NCBI GenBank assembly: GCA_009691195.1
Contig: SHVA01000006.1
Location: 1 to 64,000, forward strand
Length of the DNA stretch: 64,000 nucleotides
From: Solirubrobacterales bacterium
Lineage (GTDB): Bacteria > Actinomycetota > Thermoleophilia > Solirubrobacterales > 70-9
Direction of reading: 5' to 3'
Part shown: positions 46,123 through 54,600 of the stretch, piece after piece
Numbering within the stretch: the stretch's first letter is position 1
How the letters are laid out: every line of letters starts with the position of its first letter
Notes under the pieces: model-generated
Seen by the model: only the letters and a program-made list of their open reading frames with translations
What the model was told of the DNA's origin: nothing
Database searches by the model: none
Program-made: the position numbers and the translations under genes

Positions 46123-46293
46123 TTTATCTATCGTCGGATCGTCTTGCGTGAATCAGGTATCCGAATTGAGGCGACTGCTCCGGGATGCTTCTTTGACCCG
46201 GCTTCCATCGCGTCTCCAAATCCCATCGATGGGCGATCGGCCTGCTATTCGCGTCTTGTGGTCGTGATCGCAATGTCTAGTTAGGCTCTTTGA

Positions 46294-46980
46294 ATGCTGC
46301 AATGCCCACGGTGCGGTGGAACGAGGGTCCGCCCCCTCGGCCAGGGCGTCTATCAGTGCGAGGAGAGCGGAGACTACGACTCGCCTGATACCGATCGTGA
46401 TATCTGTGGCTGGAAGTACCGGGAGGGGGACCCTCCCCTCGCGCCGCCAGAGTTCGAGTCCCCTCCGGGGCGAGAGGATCCCCTAGAGATAGGAGGTGCT
46501 GAGGAACGCTATGCGCGGAAGCGGGAGTCGGCGCTGCGGGCGGACGACACAGCCCGGCGGGAGGCAAGGTCCACGCAGGAGAGGCAAGCCAAGCTTCTCG
46601 CAAGGATCGGGACGTTCCGCTCAGTGATGGCAGCCGCGGGCAACCCAGGCACCCAGCGGATTACGCTAGTTGAGAACAAAACGACACGGCGCGGGAAGAC
46701 GCGACAGATACGCCGGGTCGTTGGGAAAGGCTGGAAGGTCGCGACCTCCGGCAGTCCTGGTGGTTTCTCGCGGGGATCAAGATCACTTGTAGTTGCGACG
46801 GACGGGAGCTTATGGACGACGTTCGGATCTCACGAAGAGCTGCTCGCGTACCAGCGATGGGTCCTGAGCGAAACCCCGCTTGGGGATGACGATCTCCGAA
46901 TGGCGATGGATGTCATGACCCACCTACTCGCTAAGTCTGACCTTGTCTGGCCCTCAGGCGCTCAGCCTCGTGGCGGCTAA
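46294..46980 (+). CDS. orphan protein with N-terminal zinc ribbon
   Basis: A 228-residue protein. The N-terminus MLQCPRCGGTRVRPLG plus a later Cys pair (QCEES, DICGW) looks like a zinc ribbon over about residues 4-40. The middle is charged, and the C-terminal half has no motif I recognise. Codon use is richer in A/T than neighbouring genes and it lies just after the tRNA, as expected of acquired DNA. Function unknown. Confidence 0.55.
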   Translation: MLQCPRCGGTRVRPLGQGVYQCEESGDYDSPDTDRDICGWKYREGDPPLAPPEFESPPGREDPLEIGGAEERYARKRESALRADDTARREARSTQERQAKLLARIGTFRSVMAAAGNPGTQRITLVENKTTRRGKTRQIRRVVGKGWKVATSGSPGGFSRGSRSLVVATDGSLWTTFGSHEELLAYQRWVLSETPLGDDDLRMAMDVMTHLLAKSDLVWPSGAQPRGG

Positions 46981-47140
46981 GAGTTCACACGTTGAATGTA
47001 AGTTGTGTCGGGCAGCCTGATCCCGCGTGCAGCGGATTTGCCGAGTCGGTCCGGCGGTCTCGCTTGGATTGCTAATTCGATGCTAGCCAGACGTCACCTG
47101 ACCAAACCGAGAAGGGCACGGAGCTGACGAACGAACGTTT

Positions 47141-47180
47141 GGTTCGAAAGTCGTCCCGCTAACTCCATCTCATGGTTGCT
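47141..47180 (+). repeat. attachment-like repeat R2
   Basis: This copy resembles a T-arm and 3' end: GGTTCGAAAGTCGTCCCGC, then AACTCCATCTCATGGTTGCTT. It matches the tRNA-Ala end and its 3' flank in blocks, but lacks the rest of a tRNA. The 270-bp gap it sits in (46981-47250) holds no gene I can support. Confidence 0.45.
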
Positions 47181-47250
47181 TGCTTCAGGGAGGAACCTTG
47201 AGCGCTTAGCCTCGCCCTACCAGTTCAATCTTCCTTCGCCAGGCGCCGCT

Positions 47251-47934
47251 CTATGGCCCTGGCGCCAACCAGGTCATCGAGAACTCGGGCGAAAATTCAT
47301 TCGACTTGAAGATGTTCAGGGGCGTGGTGCCGCTGACCATGAGCACCCGCGCCTCGACGTAGTCGCCTTCCTGGAGCTGCACCTGGGTGGTCAGCTCCTG
47401 AACGTTGGCGTCGCCCAGCACGGCACCTGCCTGCTCGATCGCGATATCCGTGCTGCCATTCTTCCGCAGCAGCAGTGCGCGGCGAGTGTCGTTGGCGGTG
47501 TCCCACCCGACCTGGCCAGTCACCGCGTAAATCCCGGTCACCGGTGCAGTGAGCCGAAAGTTGTTGGTCGAGTTGTCGTGCATGTTCGCCGTGTCGTAGC
47601 GCTCGGAGTCAAAGTTCAGCGTCTCTACGACGCCGGTGTCGATGCTCTGGCCGTCGGAGTCCGTCACCCGGGCGGCCGGAATCGAACTCGAGAACTTACC
47701 CGTCCCCAGGGACCCGTTGCTGATGTCCGCGCCGCCGAGGCTCTGGTTCGTGACGTCGGCGCCCTTCAGGTTCTTGACGTCCTTACCCGTCAGGGAGTTG
47801 TTCCTGACGTCACCTCCGTCGATCAGGCGCGCAGCGACGGCCGTGCCGCTCAAGGCGACGATCAACGCAAGCAAGGAGGTCACGTTTGCGAACGTGAGCC
47901 GACCTCCAATTGCCCCTCCAAATCTTTTTCGCAT
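47251..47934 (-). CDS. secreted/surface protein with C1q/TNF-like domain
   Basis: A 227-residue protein. Its N-terminus (FGGAIGGRLTFANVTSLLAL, then a hydrophobic run to VALSGTAVAA) is a signal or anchor of the kind repeated in many Solirubrobacterales proteins. About ten short GxD/N repeats follow (SLTGKDVKNLKGADVTNQSL), forming a pentapeptide-like stalk. The C-terminal 130 residues form a beta-sandwich like C1q/TNF (FRLTAPVTGIYAVTGQVGW, SMTWLAPGP). It is likely exported and may bind ligands; function is unknown. AT-rich sequence upstream (47935-47960) contains possible -10 elements on the minus strand. Confidence 0.72.
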   Translation of the reverse strand: MRKRFGGAIGGRLTFANVTSLLALIVALSGTAVAARLIDGGDVRNNSLTGKDVKNLKGADVTNQSLGGADISNGSLGTGKFSSSIPAARVTDSDGQSIDTGVVETLNFDSERYDTANMHDNSTNNFRLTAPVTGIYAVTGQVGWDTANDTRRALLLRKNGSTDIAIEQAGAVLGDANVQELTTQVQLQEGDYVEARVLMVSGTTPLNIFKSNEFSPEFSMTWLAPGP

Positions 47935-48133
47935 CGTCTATTAACAAGCAATGCTTATAGACAAGCTGATTGGGAATCGAGAAGCAGGGGGTATGTGCGA
48001 CGGCCTCGCATGAAAGCGGCAGCGCCGGCCCGCAGCCCTGACGCGTACGCCCGCGTCCGCAACGCGAAACAGCGGTGGCGACGCTCAGCGGCCTCGGATG
48101 TCGCTCAGTCTGCTGAGAGAGCTAACGAACTCA

Positions 48134-48160
48134 GGGTTCGAAAGTCTTCCGGCTAACTTC
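48134..48160 (+). repeat. attachment-like repeat R3
   Basis: GGGTTCGAAAGTC followed by TTCCGGCTAACTTCC matches R2 closely and the tRNA T-arm more weakly. It marks the apparent far edge of the island, just before a decayed gene. Confidence 0.4.
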
Positions 48161-48203
48161 CACAAGTCTTCGATACCCAACTGACGGGCGAGCGACAACA
48201 ACC

Positions 48204-48490
48204 ATGAAGAAGAAGAGCGGCTCGAAGGAAGCAACAGGAGGGGACTCCCCCTCTCAGTTGATAGACGCGAGGATCGAGGAGCTGGGTGATTGGCGGGCGA
48301 GGCGCTCGCTCGGGCCCGAGCCGTGATCAAGCAGGCCGACCCCGACCTGGTCGAGGAGCTGAAGTGGAGGAAGCTCTCCAGTCCCGGAGGGGTCCCGGAG
48401 TGGTCACACGACGGGATCATCTGCACAGGCGAGACCTACAAGGACAAGGTGAAGCTTCGCGCCGCCCTGACACTGAACACGTCCCCCTGA
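48204..48490 (+). pseudogene. DUF1801-like gene, frameshifted and internally deleted
   Basis: From ATG 48204 the frame gives a start typical of the family (QLIDARIEELGDWR), then runs into TGA near 48324. The next frame, from about 48296, continues the same protein: GEALARARAVIKQADPDLVEE, EWSHDGIICTGETYKDKVKL. Restoring one base near 48293 joins the two. After KVKL it jumps to RAALTLNTSP; a stretch of perhaps 45 residues present in family members is missing. The gene is thus dead or a remnant. Confidence 0.7.
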
Positions 48491-48500
48491 TTCGAGGAAC

Positions 48501-49196
48501 TTGCCCGAGGCGATCTCGATACCCGCGCGCTTCAACGGGCCCCTCGACAGCGGCAACGGTGGATATTGCTCAGGGGTCGTTGCCGGCTTCCTCGGGGGGG
48601 CGGTCGAGGTCAGCCTGAGGCGTCCGGTACCGCTCGACGTGGTCCGCGAGAGCGATGGCTCGGTACGTGCGCTCGACGGCGAGATGCTCGTACTGGAGGC
48701 GCGCCCGGCGCCCGAGTTCGAGCTCGAGCCGCCCGCCCCGGTGCGCCCGGAGCAGGCGCGCGCGGCGGCGGCGGGCTACAGAGGCCTCGCGGAGGGTGTC
48801 TTCAGCAACTGCTTCGTCTGCGGCCTCGCCCGGGACGACGCGTTCGGGGTGTTCGCGGGCGAGGTGGAGGGCCGGCAGATCGTCGCCTCACCGTGGACGC
48901 CGTCCGGGGCGACCGCCGACGCGGCCGGCCAGGTGCTCCCGGAATTCGTCTGGGCGGCGCTCGACTGCCCCAGCTACTTCGCGGTCCATTTGCACAGGGA
49001 TCTGTCGCTGAGCGTGCTCGCCCGGCTGACGGCGCGGGTGGACGCGCCCGTCCTTGCCGGCGAGGAGCACGTCGTGGTCTCCTGGCCGATCGAGTCGGAG
49101 GGCCGCAAGCACCACGCCGGGGCGGCGGTGCTCTCGGCCGAAGGTGAAACGCTCGCGGTCGCGCGTGCGCTCATGATCGAGCCGCGCGAGGGGTAG
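48501..49196 (+). CDS. hotdog-fold thioesterase-like protein (tentative)
   Basis: A 231-residue protein from TTG 48501. Its two halves look like a doubled hotdog fold: a FNGPLDSGNGGYCSGVVAGF beginning, VEVSLRRPVPLD, then FVCGLARDDAFGVF and an FVWAALDCPSYFAVH helix. A strand run YCSG, ARLTARV and VVVSWP follows. Such proteins hydrolyse or bind acyl-CoA, though no catalytic residue is certain. It has no operon partner and lies after the decayed DUF1801 gene. Confidence 0.55.
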   Translation: MPEAISIPARFNGPLDSGNGGYCSGVVAGFLGGAVEVSLRRPVPLDVVRESDGSVRALDGEMLVLEARPAPEFELEPPAPVRPEQARAAAAGYRGLAEGVFSNCFVCGLARDDAFGVFAGEVEGRQIVASPWTPSGATADAAGQVLPEFVWAALDCPSYFAVHLHRDLSLSVLARLTARVDAPVLAGEEHVVVSWPIESEGRKHHAGAAVLSAEGETLAVARALMIEPREG

Positions 49197-49209
49197 TGGG
49201 TGCCGCCGC

Positions 49210-50262
49210 CTACGGCGGCGATCCGCCCCCTTCCTCCTCGCTCGCCTTCGCTTCCTCTTCGTCCCCGTGTGGCCCGAAGCCGACGTCCACCACCTGGAAC
49301 CCCTTGTGCCGCTCGCTCTCGGCGTATCCGGCGTAGGCCCGTTCGTCCGCGGGGGTCAGGTTCACCCGGTCGGTGAACGGCGTCAGCAGTGCCCGGGGCC
49401 AGAGGCGCTTCTGGGCGACGACGTTGATCTCGGCCGCGAACACGATCACCACTGCCAGCAGGTAGATCCACGCGATCAGGCCGAGGACGAGGCCGAAGAC
49501 CCCGTAGGCCTCGGGGGCGCCCTTGAGCGCGTGCGCGACGAAATAGGTCCCCAGGAGTTGGACCAGCTCCCAGCCGATGCCGGCCACGATCGCGCCGATG
49601 CGCAGCTGGCGCGTGGGCACCTCCCTCGCGGTCAGCAGCCTGAAGGCGAGCAGGAAGAGGCCGATGTTGACGAGCGTGGCCAGCGGGATTGCGAGCACGC
49701 TGAGCCAGGTGCCCATGGACGCCCCGAAGGCGTCCCCCCCGGCGGGCAGCCCCGAGAGCGCCGTGGTGATGAGCACGCCGGCCCCGAGCACCAGCAGCAG
49801 GACCAGGCTCCGAAGCCTCAGGGAGATCGGGTTCGGCCGGCTGTTGCGGGGCACGGCCCAGGCCCGGTTGAACGCGTTCTGCGCCGCCCCGGCGGCACCC
49901 AGGCAGCCATAGATCGTGACCAGGATCCCGACCGCGAGCCCGACGCCGCTGCCCTTGAGCGCGTGCACGTTCTGGCGCAGCTGGGTGCCGACTATCGGAA
50001 GCTCCGAGAGCGTCGAGTTGACCAGCTTGTCGCGCAGCTCGGGGTCTCCCTGCAGGACGAACCCGAGGATCGTCACAAGCAGAAGCAGTAGCGGGAACAG
50101 CGAAAGGAAGCCGTAGTAGGTGATCAGCGCCGTCAGGTACGGGCCCTGGTCATCGCCGAACTTGTAGGCGACGGCGAGGGGAAAGCCCAGCCAGCGGTGG
50201 CGCCGCTGGTAGGCGTCCACCGCGTCCACTGCGCGACCCGCCACTTCCCGCTTTGCCCGCAT
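49210..50262 (-). CDS. YihY/BrkB-family membrane protein
   Basis: A 350-residue protein. Six or so membrane helices span residues about 40-290, with the family signature DQGPYLTALITYYGFLSLFPLLLL and GCLGAAGAAQNAFNRAW. The C-terminal 60 residues are soluble and acidic (GDEEEAKASEEEGGG). ATG 50262 is chosen; the upstream ORF extension to 50709 overlaps the next gene. The former name ribonuclease BN is not supported for this family. It stands 3 nt after the gene for the PH-like protein. Confidence 0.83.
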   Translation of the reverse strand: MRAKREVAGRAVDAVDAYQRRHRWLGFPLAVAYKFGDDQGPYLTALITYYGFLSLFPLLLLLVTILGFVLQGDPELRDKLVNSTLSELPIVGTQLRQNVHALKGSGVGLAVGILVTIYGCLGAAGAAQNAFNRAWAVPRNSRPNPISLRLRSLVLLLVLGAGVLITTALSGLPAGGDAFGASMGTWLSVLAIPLATLVNIGLFLLAFRLLTAREVPTRQLRIGAIVAGIGWELVQLLGTYFVAHALKGAPEAYGVFGLVLGLIAWIYLLAVVIVFAAEINVVAQKRLWPRALLTPFTDRVNLTPADERAYAGYAESERHKGFQVVDVGFGPHGDEEEAKASEEEGGGSPP

Positions 50263-50264
50263 CT

Positions 50265-50690
50265 CTAGACGGCGGCGAACCACGCCGCCATCGCCTCGAT
50301 GCCCTCTCGCTGGCCCTCGCCTCCGCCGAGCTTCCCGAAGCTGCCCGTCCCGCGCATCATCATCAACTTCAGCTTGTCCCCGTCCGTCGTTTCCAGCCGC
50401 ACCGTGATCGCCGCGCCGTCCATCACCGCCGCCGTCACCGTGAACCAATCGCCGCCGGCGCCGCTCGCCTTGGCGGACTTGATCTGGCCGGGCTCGATCG
50501 AGATGGCATCGCCGTCGCGCTCGAACTTTCGGGTCATCCGCTGTACCAGCAGCCGCCGGTCCGTGGTCCCGACCGCGACCTGCGAGCCCTTGAAGGTGCT
50601 CTGCTGGGTCGCGAAACAGGCGCCCACCAGCTCCTCCCCCGGCGCGAGCGACGGCTCCAGCGCCTTCCTCAGCTTTGCTGCCAGCTCCAC
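50265..50690 (-). CDS. small PH-like domain protein
   Basis: A 141-residue protein. It has helical ends and a beta-rich centre (VGACFATQQSTFKGSQVAVG, RRLLVQRMTRKF, WFTVTAAVMDGAAITVRLE), which looks like the bacterial PH domain seen in actinobacterial hypotheticals. Its stop lies 2 nt before the YihY start, so the two probably share an mRNA. Function unknown. Confidence 0.55.
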   Translation of the reverse strand: MELAAKLRKALEPSLAPGEELVGACFATQQSTFKGSQVAVGTTDRRLLVQRMTRKFERDGDAISIEPGQIKSAKASGAGGDWFTVTAAVMDGAAITVRLETTDGDKLKLMMMRGTGSFGKLGGGEGQREGIEAMAAWFAAV

Positions 50691-50718
50691 GCCGCCAGGC
50701 TACCCGCAACTCCCGCCG

Positions 50719-53262
50719 CTACTCGTAGGAAAGCGCTTCCAGCACGTCCAGCCGCGAGGCTCGCCGCGCGGGGCCGATCGCCGCAACGACGCCCGCCGCA
50801 GCGGCGAGCACCATCAACAACAGCAGGGAGCCGACCGGGATCGTGAGGGTGAAGCCCTCGTCGGCGAGGGGGCGGCTGATCGTGATCGCGAACACGACGC
50901 CCAGCACCAACCCCAGGACGGCGCCGATCAGCGCCGTGATCACCGCCTCGTAGCGCACGATCTGTCGGGTCTGGCGCCGCGACATCCCCACCGCGCGCAG
51001 CAGTCCCAACTCTCGGGTTCGCTCGTAGATCGAGAGGGCGAGGGTATTGACGATGCCGAACAGCGACACGATCACCGCCAGCGCCAACAGCGCGTAGATC
51101 ACTCCCAGCAGCGTGTTGAGTTGGCTCGAGATCGAGTCCTTCAGCTCCTGCTGGTTCTGTACCTTGATCGTCGGAAACGGCTTCAGCTGCTCGTCGATCC
51201 CGCTGCGAACGGCGTCGGTGTCCGCGCCCTCGTCGAGCTTGATGAAGATGCTGGTCGTCGTCTGGCCCTCGCCGTATGCCCTGGCGTTGACGTCGGATGC
51301 GGCGTAGTCGCCGATGAAGTCGGTGTTGTCCTTGAATGTGCCCGTTGCCGTGTAGTTGATCTTGCGCCCCGAGACGGTGGTGACGGTGAAGGCGTCACCG
51401 ACCTCGAGCTTGCGCTTGTCGGCGAACTTCTCGTCGAGCACCGCTTCCGTCGGGCCGAGGTCGGTCAGCGTCTGGTCCGACCCCTGCCTCCAATCGAGCT
51501 TCAGCACGTCGGCCGCCGTGGCCGGCGCCACCAGCGAGAGATAGCCGTCGCCGTCGGGCGAGGCGTACTGGGTGTAGCGATAGGGAGAGGCAACCGCGAC
51601 ACCGTCCACACCCTCGACCGCCTTCACCGGTGTCAGCGGGATGTCGGAGAAGCCGTCGGTGCTGCCCAGGATGAGATCCCCCCCGAGCGTCTTGTCGATC
51701 GCGTCGTCGATCGAGCCCCGAATGCCGGCGGCGAAGATCGCCACGAAGGAGACGAGCGCCAGGCCGATCATCAGCGCCGCCGCGGTGGCGGCCGTGCGGC
51801 CGGGGTTGCGGACTGAGTTCTCGCGGGCGAGGCGGCCGGCGACGCCCCGGGTCCTCTCCAGGGGCAGCCCCACCAGCGATGCGAGCGGCCGAACCAGCCG
51901 CGGGCTCAGCAGGGCGACCCCCAGGAACATGGCGCCTGCGCCGATCCCGACCCAGGCGGCGCCGGAGCCACCGATCACGCCGAAGACGCCGCCCAACATC
52001 GCGATCAGCCCCAGCCCCGTCAGGGCGACGGCGATGGCGGTGCGCAGCCGCTTGGTCCCGGGCGCCTCCACCACGATGCCCTCGCGCAGGCCCTCGACGG
52101 GCTCGACCCTCGTGGCGCGCAGGGCCGGCACCAGCGCCGCGACCACGGTCAGCACGGTTCCGACGGCCAGTGACAGGATCACGGTGCGAACCCCGATCAC
52201 GTTGCCCGCGCTGGGGAGGTCGATTCCGGTCGCCTTGAACAGGCTCGAGATGGCCGAGGCGAAGGCGATCCCGAGCAGCAGCCCGATCACCGAGGCGGCG
52301 AAGCCGATCAGCAGCGCCTCGAGCGCCACCGAGCGGACTATCTGGCGGCGGTTGGCGCCGAGGGTCCGCAGCATCGCGAACTCCCTGGTGCGCTGGGCAA
52401 CCGTGATCGAGAAGGTGTTGAAGATCAGGAACGAGGCGACGAACAGCGCCACCCCCGCGAACACGAGCAGGGCGGTCTTGAGGAAGCCGATGAACTCGCC
52501 GACGTCGTCCTTCTGGGACTGGGTGTTCTCCTCACCGGTCTCGGCCTCGACGTTCTTGGGAAGCACCTGGGTCAGGTTCGCCGCGAGCTGTCCGGGGGTG
52601 GTGTCGTCATCGGCGGCCACCGCGATCTGATCGAACTCGCCCTGCTTTCCGGTGATCAGCTGGGCCTGGGGGAGGGTGAAGACGGCGATGCTGGCTCCGC
52701 CGAAGGAGTCGACGTCGCCGATGCTGGCGAAGCCCACCAGCCTGTAGGGACGCGCCGATTCCTTGCCGGCGACCGTGACCCGGTCGCCGAGCTCGAAGCC
52801 CGCCTTGTCGGCGGCGGTCTTGTCGATCGCGACCTCGTTCGCCGTCCGCGGAGCCCTGCCCTCGTAGTCGAGGGTCTCGAAGCGCCGCGGCTGGGCCGAG
52901 GAGCCGAAGCTGGGAGCGCCGTTGCCACCGATCGGATCGCCGTCCTTGTCGATGATCGCGACCTGGGGGTCAAAGATGCCGCCCGCGGCCGCGGCGACCC
53001 CCTCAGTCGAACGCACCTCCGGCAGCAGCGAAGCGCTGATCGGGGGGTCCTGGGCGTCGTCGGTCTTGACGGCCTGCTTGGAGGTGACGACCGCGTCGAT
53101 CCCCTTGTTGCTCTCCGTGAAGATCTCGTCGAAGGCCTGGTCGATCGTGTCGGTGAACACGTAGGTGCCGGCGATCATCATCACGCCGAGCACGATCGCC
53201 AACGCCGTGAGGACGGTGCGCAGCTTGCGGGCCCAGAGGTTTCGCAGGGCGATCGAGGTCAC
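50719..53262 (-). CDS. FtsX/MacB-type ABC transporter permease
   Basis: An 847-residue protein. An N-terminal membrane segment (residues 12-35) precedes a large extracytoplasmic region, then two FtsX-like membrane blocks of three or four helices each (about 260-400 and 720-840). The C-terminus ends LDVLEALSYE, typical of the family. The duplicate-FtsX layout is used in export of lipids, peptides or other envelope molecules. It overlaps the ATPase gene by one base at 53262. Confidence 0.9.
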   Translation of the reverse strand: MTSIALRNLWARKLRTVLTALAIVLGVMMIAGTYVFTDTIDQAFDEIFTESNKGIDAVVTSKQAVKTDDAQDPPISASLLPEVRSTEGVAAAAGGIFDPQVAIIDKDGDPIGGNGAPSFGSSAQPRRFETLDYEGRAPRTANEVAIDKTAADKAGFELGDRVTVAGKESARPYRLVGFASIGDVDSFGGASIAVFTLPQAQLITGKQGEFDQIAVAADDDTTPGQLAANLTQVLPKNVEAETGEENTQSQKDDVGEFIGFLKTALLVFAGVALFVASFLIFNTFSITVAQRTREFAMLRTLGANRRQIVRSVALEALLIGFAASVIGLLLGIAFASAISSLFKATGIDLPSAGNVIGVRTVILSLAVGTVLTVVAALVPALRATRVEPVEGLREGIVVEAPGTKRLRTAIAVALTGLGLIAMLGGVFGVIGGSGAAWVGIGAGAMFLGVALLSPRLVRPLASLVGLPLERTRGVAGRLARENSVRNPGRTAATAAALMIGLALVSFVAIFAAGIRGSIDDAIDKTLGGDLILGSTDGFSDIPLTPVKAVEGVDGVAVASPYRYTQYASPDGDGYLSLVAPATAADVLKLDWRQGSDQTLTDLGPTEAVLDEKFADKRKLEVGDAFTVTTVSGRKINYTATGTFKDNTDFIGDYAASDVNARAYGEGQTTTSIFIKLDEGADTDAVRSGIDEQLKPFPTIKVQNQQELKDSISSQLNTLLGVIYALLALAVIVSLFGIVNTLALSIYERTRELGLLRAVGMSRRQTRQIVRYEAVITALIGAVLGLVLGVVFAITISRPLADEGFTLTIPVGSLLLLMVLAAAAGVVAAIGPARRASRLDVLEALSYE

Positions 53263-53990
53263 TACGCGGGTTGCTTCATCAGGTCGAGGACCTGCTCCGG
53301 GCTCGTCGCGGGCTCGTCCCGGACGATCCTGCCATCAACCAGCACCACCACCCGGTCCGCCGTGGCCGCAGCGTTGGCGTCATGGGTGACCATGACCACC
53401 GACTGGCCGTAGTCGTCCACCGCTGTGCGCAGCAAGGCGAGGATCTCCTCGCTGGACTTCGAGTCGAGGTTGCCGGTGGGCTCGTCGGCGAAGACCACCG
53501 CGGGCTCGGACAGGAGCGCGCGCGCGACGGCAACTCGCTGCTGCTGGCCGCCCGAGAGCTCGGCGGGGCGATGGCTGACGCGGTCGCTGAGGCCGACCGC
53601 CTCAACGAGCTCGTCGAAGCGCTTGCGGTGGGGCTTGCGCCCCGCCAGTGAGAGCGGCAGCACGATGTTCTCCTCGGCGGTCAGCACGGGGAGCAGGTTG
53701 AAGAACTGGAAGATGAAGCCCACCTTGTCGCGCCGCACCTCGGTCAGCTTGCCGTCGTCGAGGTCGTTGAGCGCGACGCCGTCGATCTCGACCCCGCCCA
53801 CGGTCGGCCTGTCCAGTCCGGCAAGGAGGTGCATCAGCGTCGACTTGCCCGACCCCGAGGGCCCCATGATCGCCGTGAACCTGCCCTCGGGAAACTCGAG
53901 CGAGACATCGTCGAGGGCCTTGACGGAGGCATCGCCCTCCCCGAACACGCGAGTCACGTTGGTGGCGGAGACGATCGCTTCGTTGGGCAC
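53262..53990 (-). CDS. LolD/MacB-like ABC transporter ATP-binding protein
   Basis: A 242-residue ATPase with Walker A GPSGSGKS, signature LSGGQQQRVAVARAL and Walker B VVFADEPTGNLDS. It is coupled to the FtsX permease gene downstream and likely drives it in export from the membrane. ATG 53990 lies at the operon's upstream end, 75 nt from the frameshifted cupin gene. Confidence 0.92.
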   Translation of the reverse strand: MPNEAIVSATNVTRVFGEGDASVKALDDVSLEFPEGRFTAIMGPSGSGKSTLMHLLAGLDRPTVGGVEIDGVALNDLDDGKLTEVRRDKVGFIFQFFNLLPVLTAEENIVLPLSLAGRKPHRKRFDELVEAVGLSDRVSHRPAELSGGQQQRVAVARALLSEPAVVFADEPTGNLDSKSSEEILALLRTAVDDYGQSVVMVTHDANAAATADRVVVLVDGRIVRDEPATSPEQVLDLMKQPA

Positions 53991-54065
53991 GGGGGTCCTT
54001 TCGTAGGTCGTTGCGAGAGGGCGGACGGCGCAGTCAACCGAGCGCCGGATTGTGATCTCCCAGGG

Positions 54066-54466
54066 TCAGCTCGTCTGCACGCTCGGGTCGGGCGCTCCCA
54101 GCTTGGTCATGGGTGGCGCCTCGTAGGCAGCGCCGGGGACGCCACCCACGATCAGGACGCGAATGCCCTCCGCGCCCGGCCTGAGCTTGCGGCTGACGCC
54201 GGGGCCGACCCGGGCCAGCCACTCGGAGTCGATCGGATGGCGCTCGCCGTCAATCTCGATCTCGCCGCTGCCCTTGAGGGTCACGTAAAGCTCCTCCTGG
54301 CCGCTCTCCGCCTCGTCGTGCTCGGGATGGCCCTCCTCGCCGGGCGGCATCTGAACCACCTGGAAGCCGAAGGCACTGGCGCCGAGCTCGGCCCGCGCGC
54401 GCGGACGAAGCCGCCACCGTAGATCGACTCCATCTCGTCGATCCGCTTCAGCTCGAACTCACTCAT
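54066..54466 (-). pseudogene. cupin-domain gene with a 2-nt frameshift in a CG tract
   Basis: The 5' frame gives MSEFELKRIDEMESIYGGGF and VRAR, then goes into a basic run. The other frame holds the expected continuation: ELGASAFGFQ, PPGEEGHPEHDEAESGQEE and YVTLKGSGEIEIDGER, a cupin with HPEHDE as metal-type ligands. Removing one CG pair from the tract at 54394-54403 fuses them into a cupin of about 133 residues. Upstream SD GGAG lies before ATG 54466. It could be a sequence error, a switch or a pseudogene. Confidence 0.75.
54394..54403. repeat. CG dinucleotide tract at the cupin frameshift
   Basis: CGCGCGCGCG (five CG units) sits exactly where the two cupin frames meet. Loss of one unit would restore the gene. 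Confidence 0.85.
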
Positions 54467-54586
54467 CTGGTTTCTCCTCCGTTCCGCCGGTGGCGGATGG
54501 GTTCATTGAGGGGCCAACTTAGCGCGTCCAGGATCGTCGCCCTCCGGCGGCCAACCGATCGCTTCCGCCGCCGGCTGCGCCCTGCC

Positions 54587-54592
54587 TAAACT
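54587..54592 (+). promoter_or_regulatory. candidate -10 element of leuS
   Basis: TAAACT ends 8 nt before the leuS ATG at 54601. No Shine-Dalgarno lies between and no T-box-type leader is possible. Confidence 0.45.
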
Positions 54593-54600
54593 GGCCCGCT

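Noticed and set aside
47141-47180. Possible second tRNA gene at repeat R2
   Set aside because: Only a T-arm-like part and 3' end are present; no acceptor, D or anticodon arms can be built upstream.
48010-48156. 48-codon plus-strand ORF, Arg/Ala-rich, ending in repeat R3
   Set aside because: No motif, no Shine-Dalgarno and a stop inside the tRNA-like repeat; likely non-coding island sequence.
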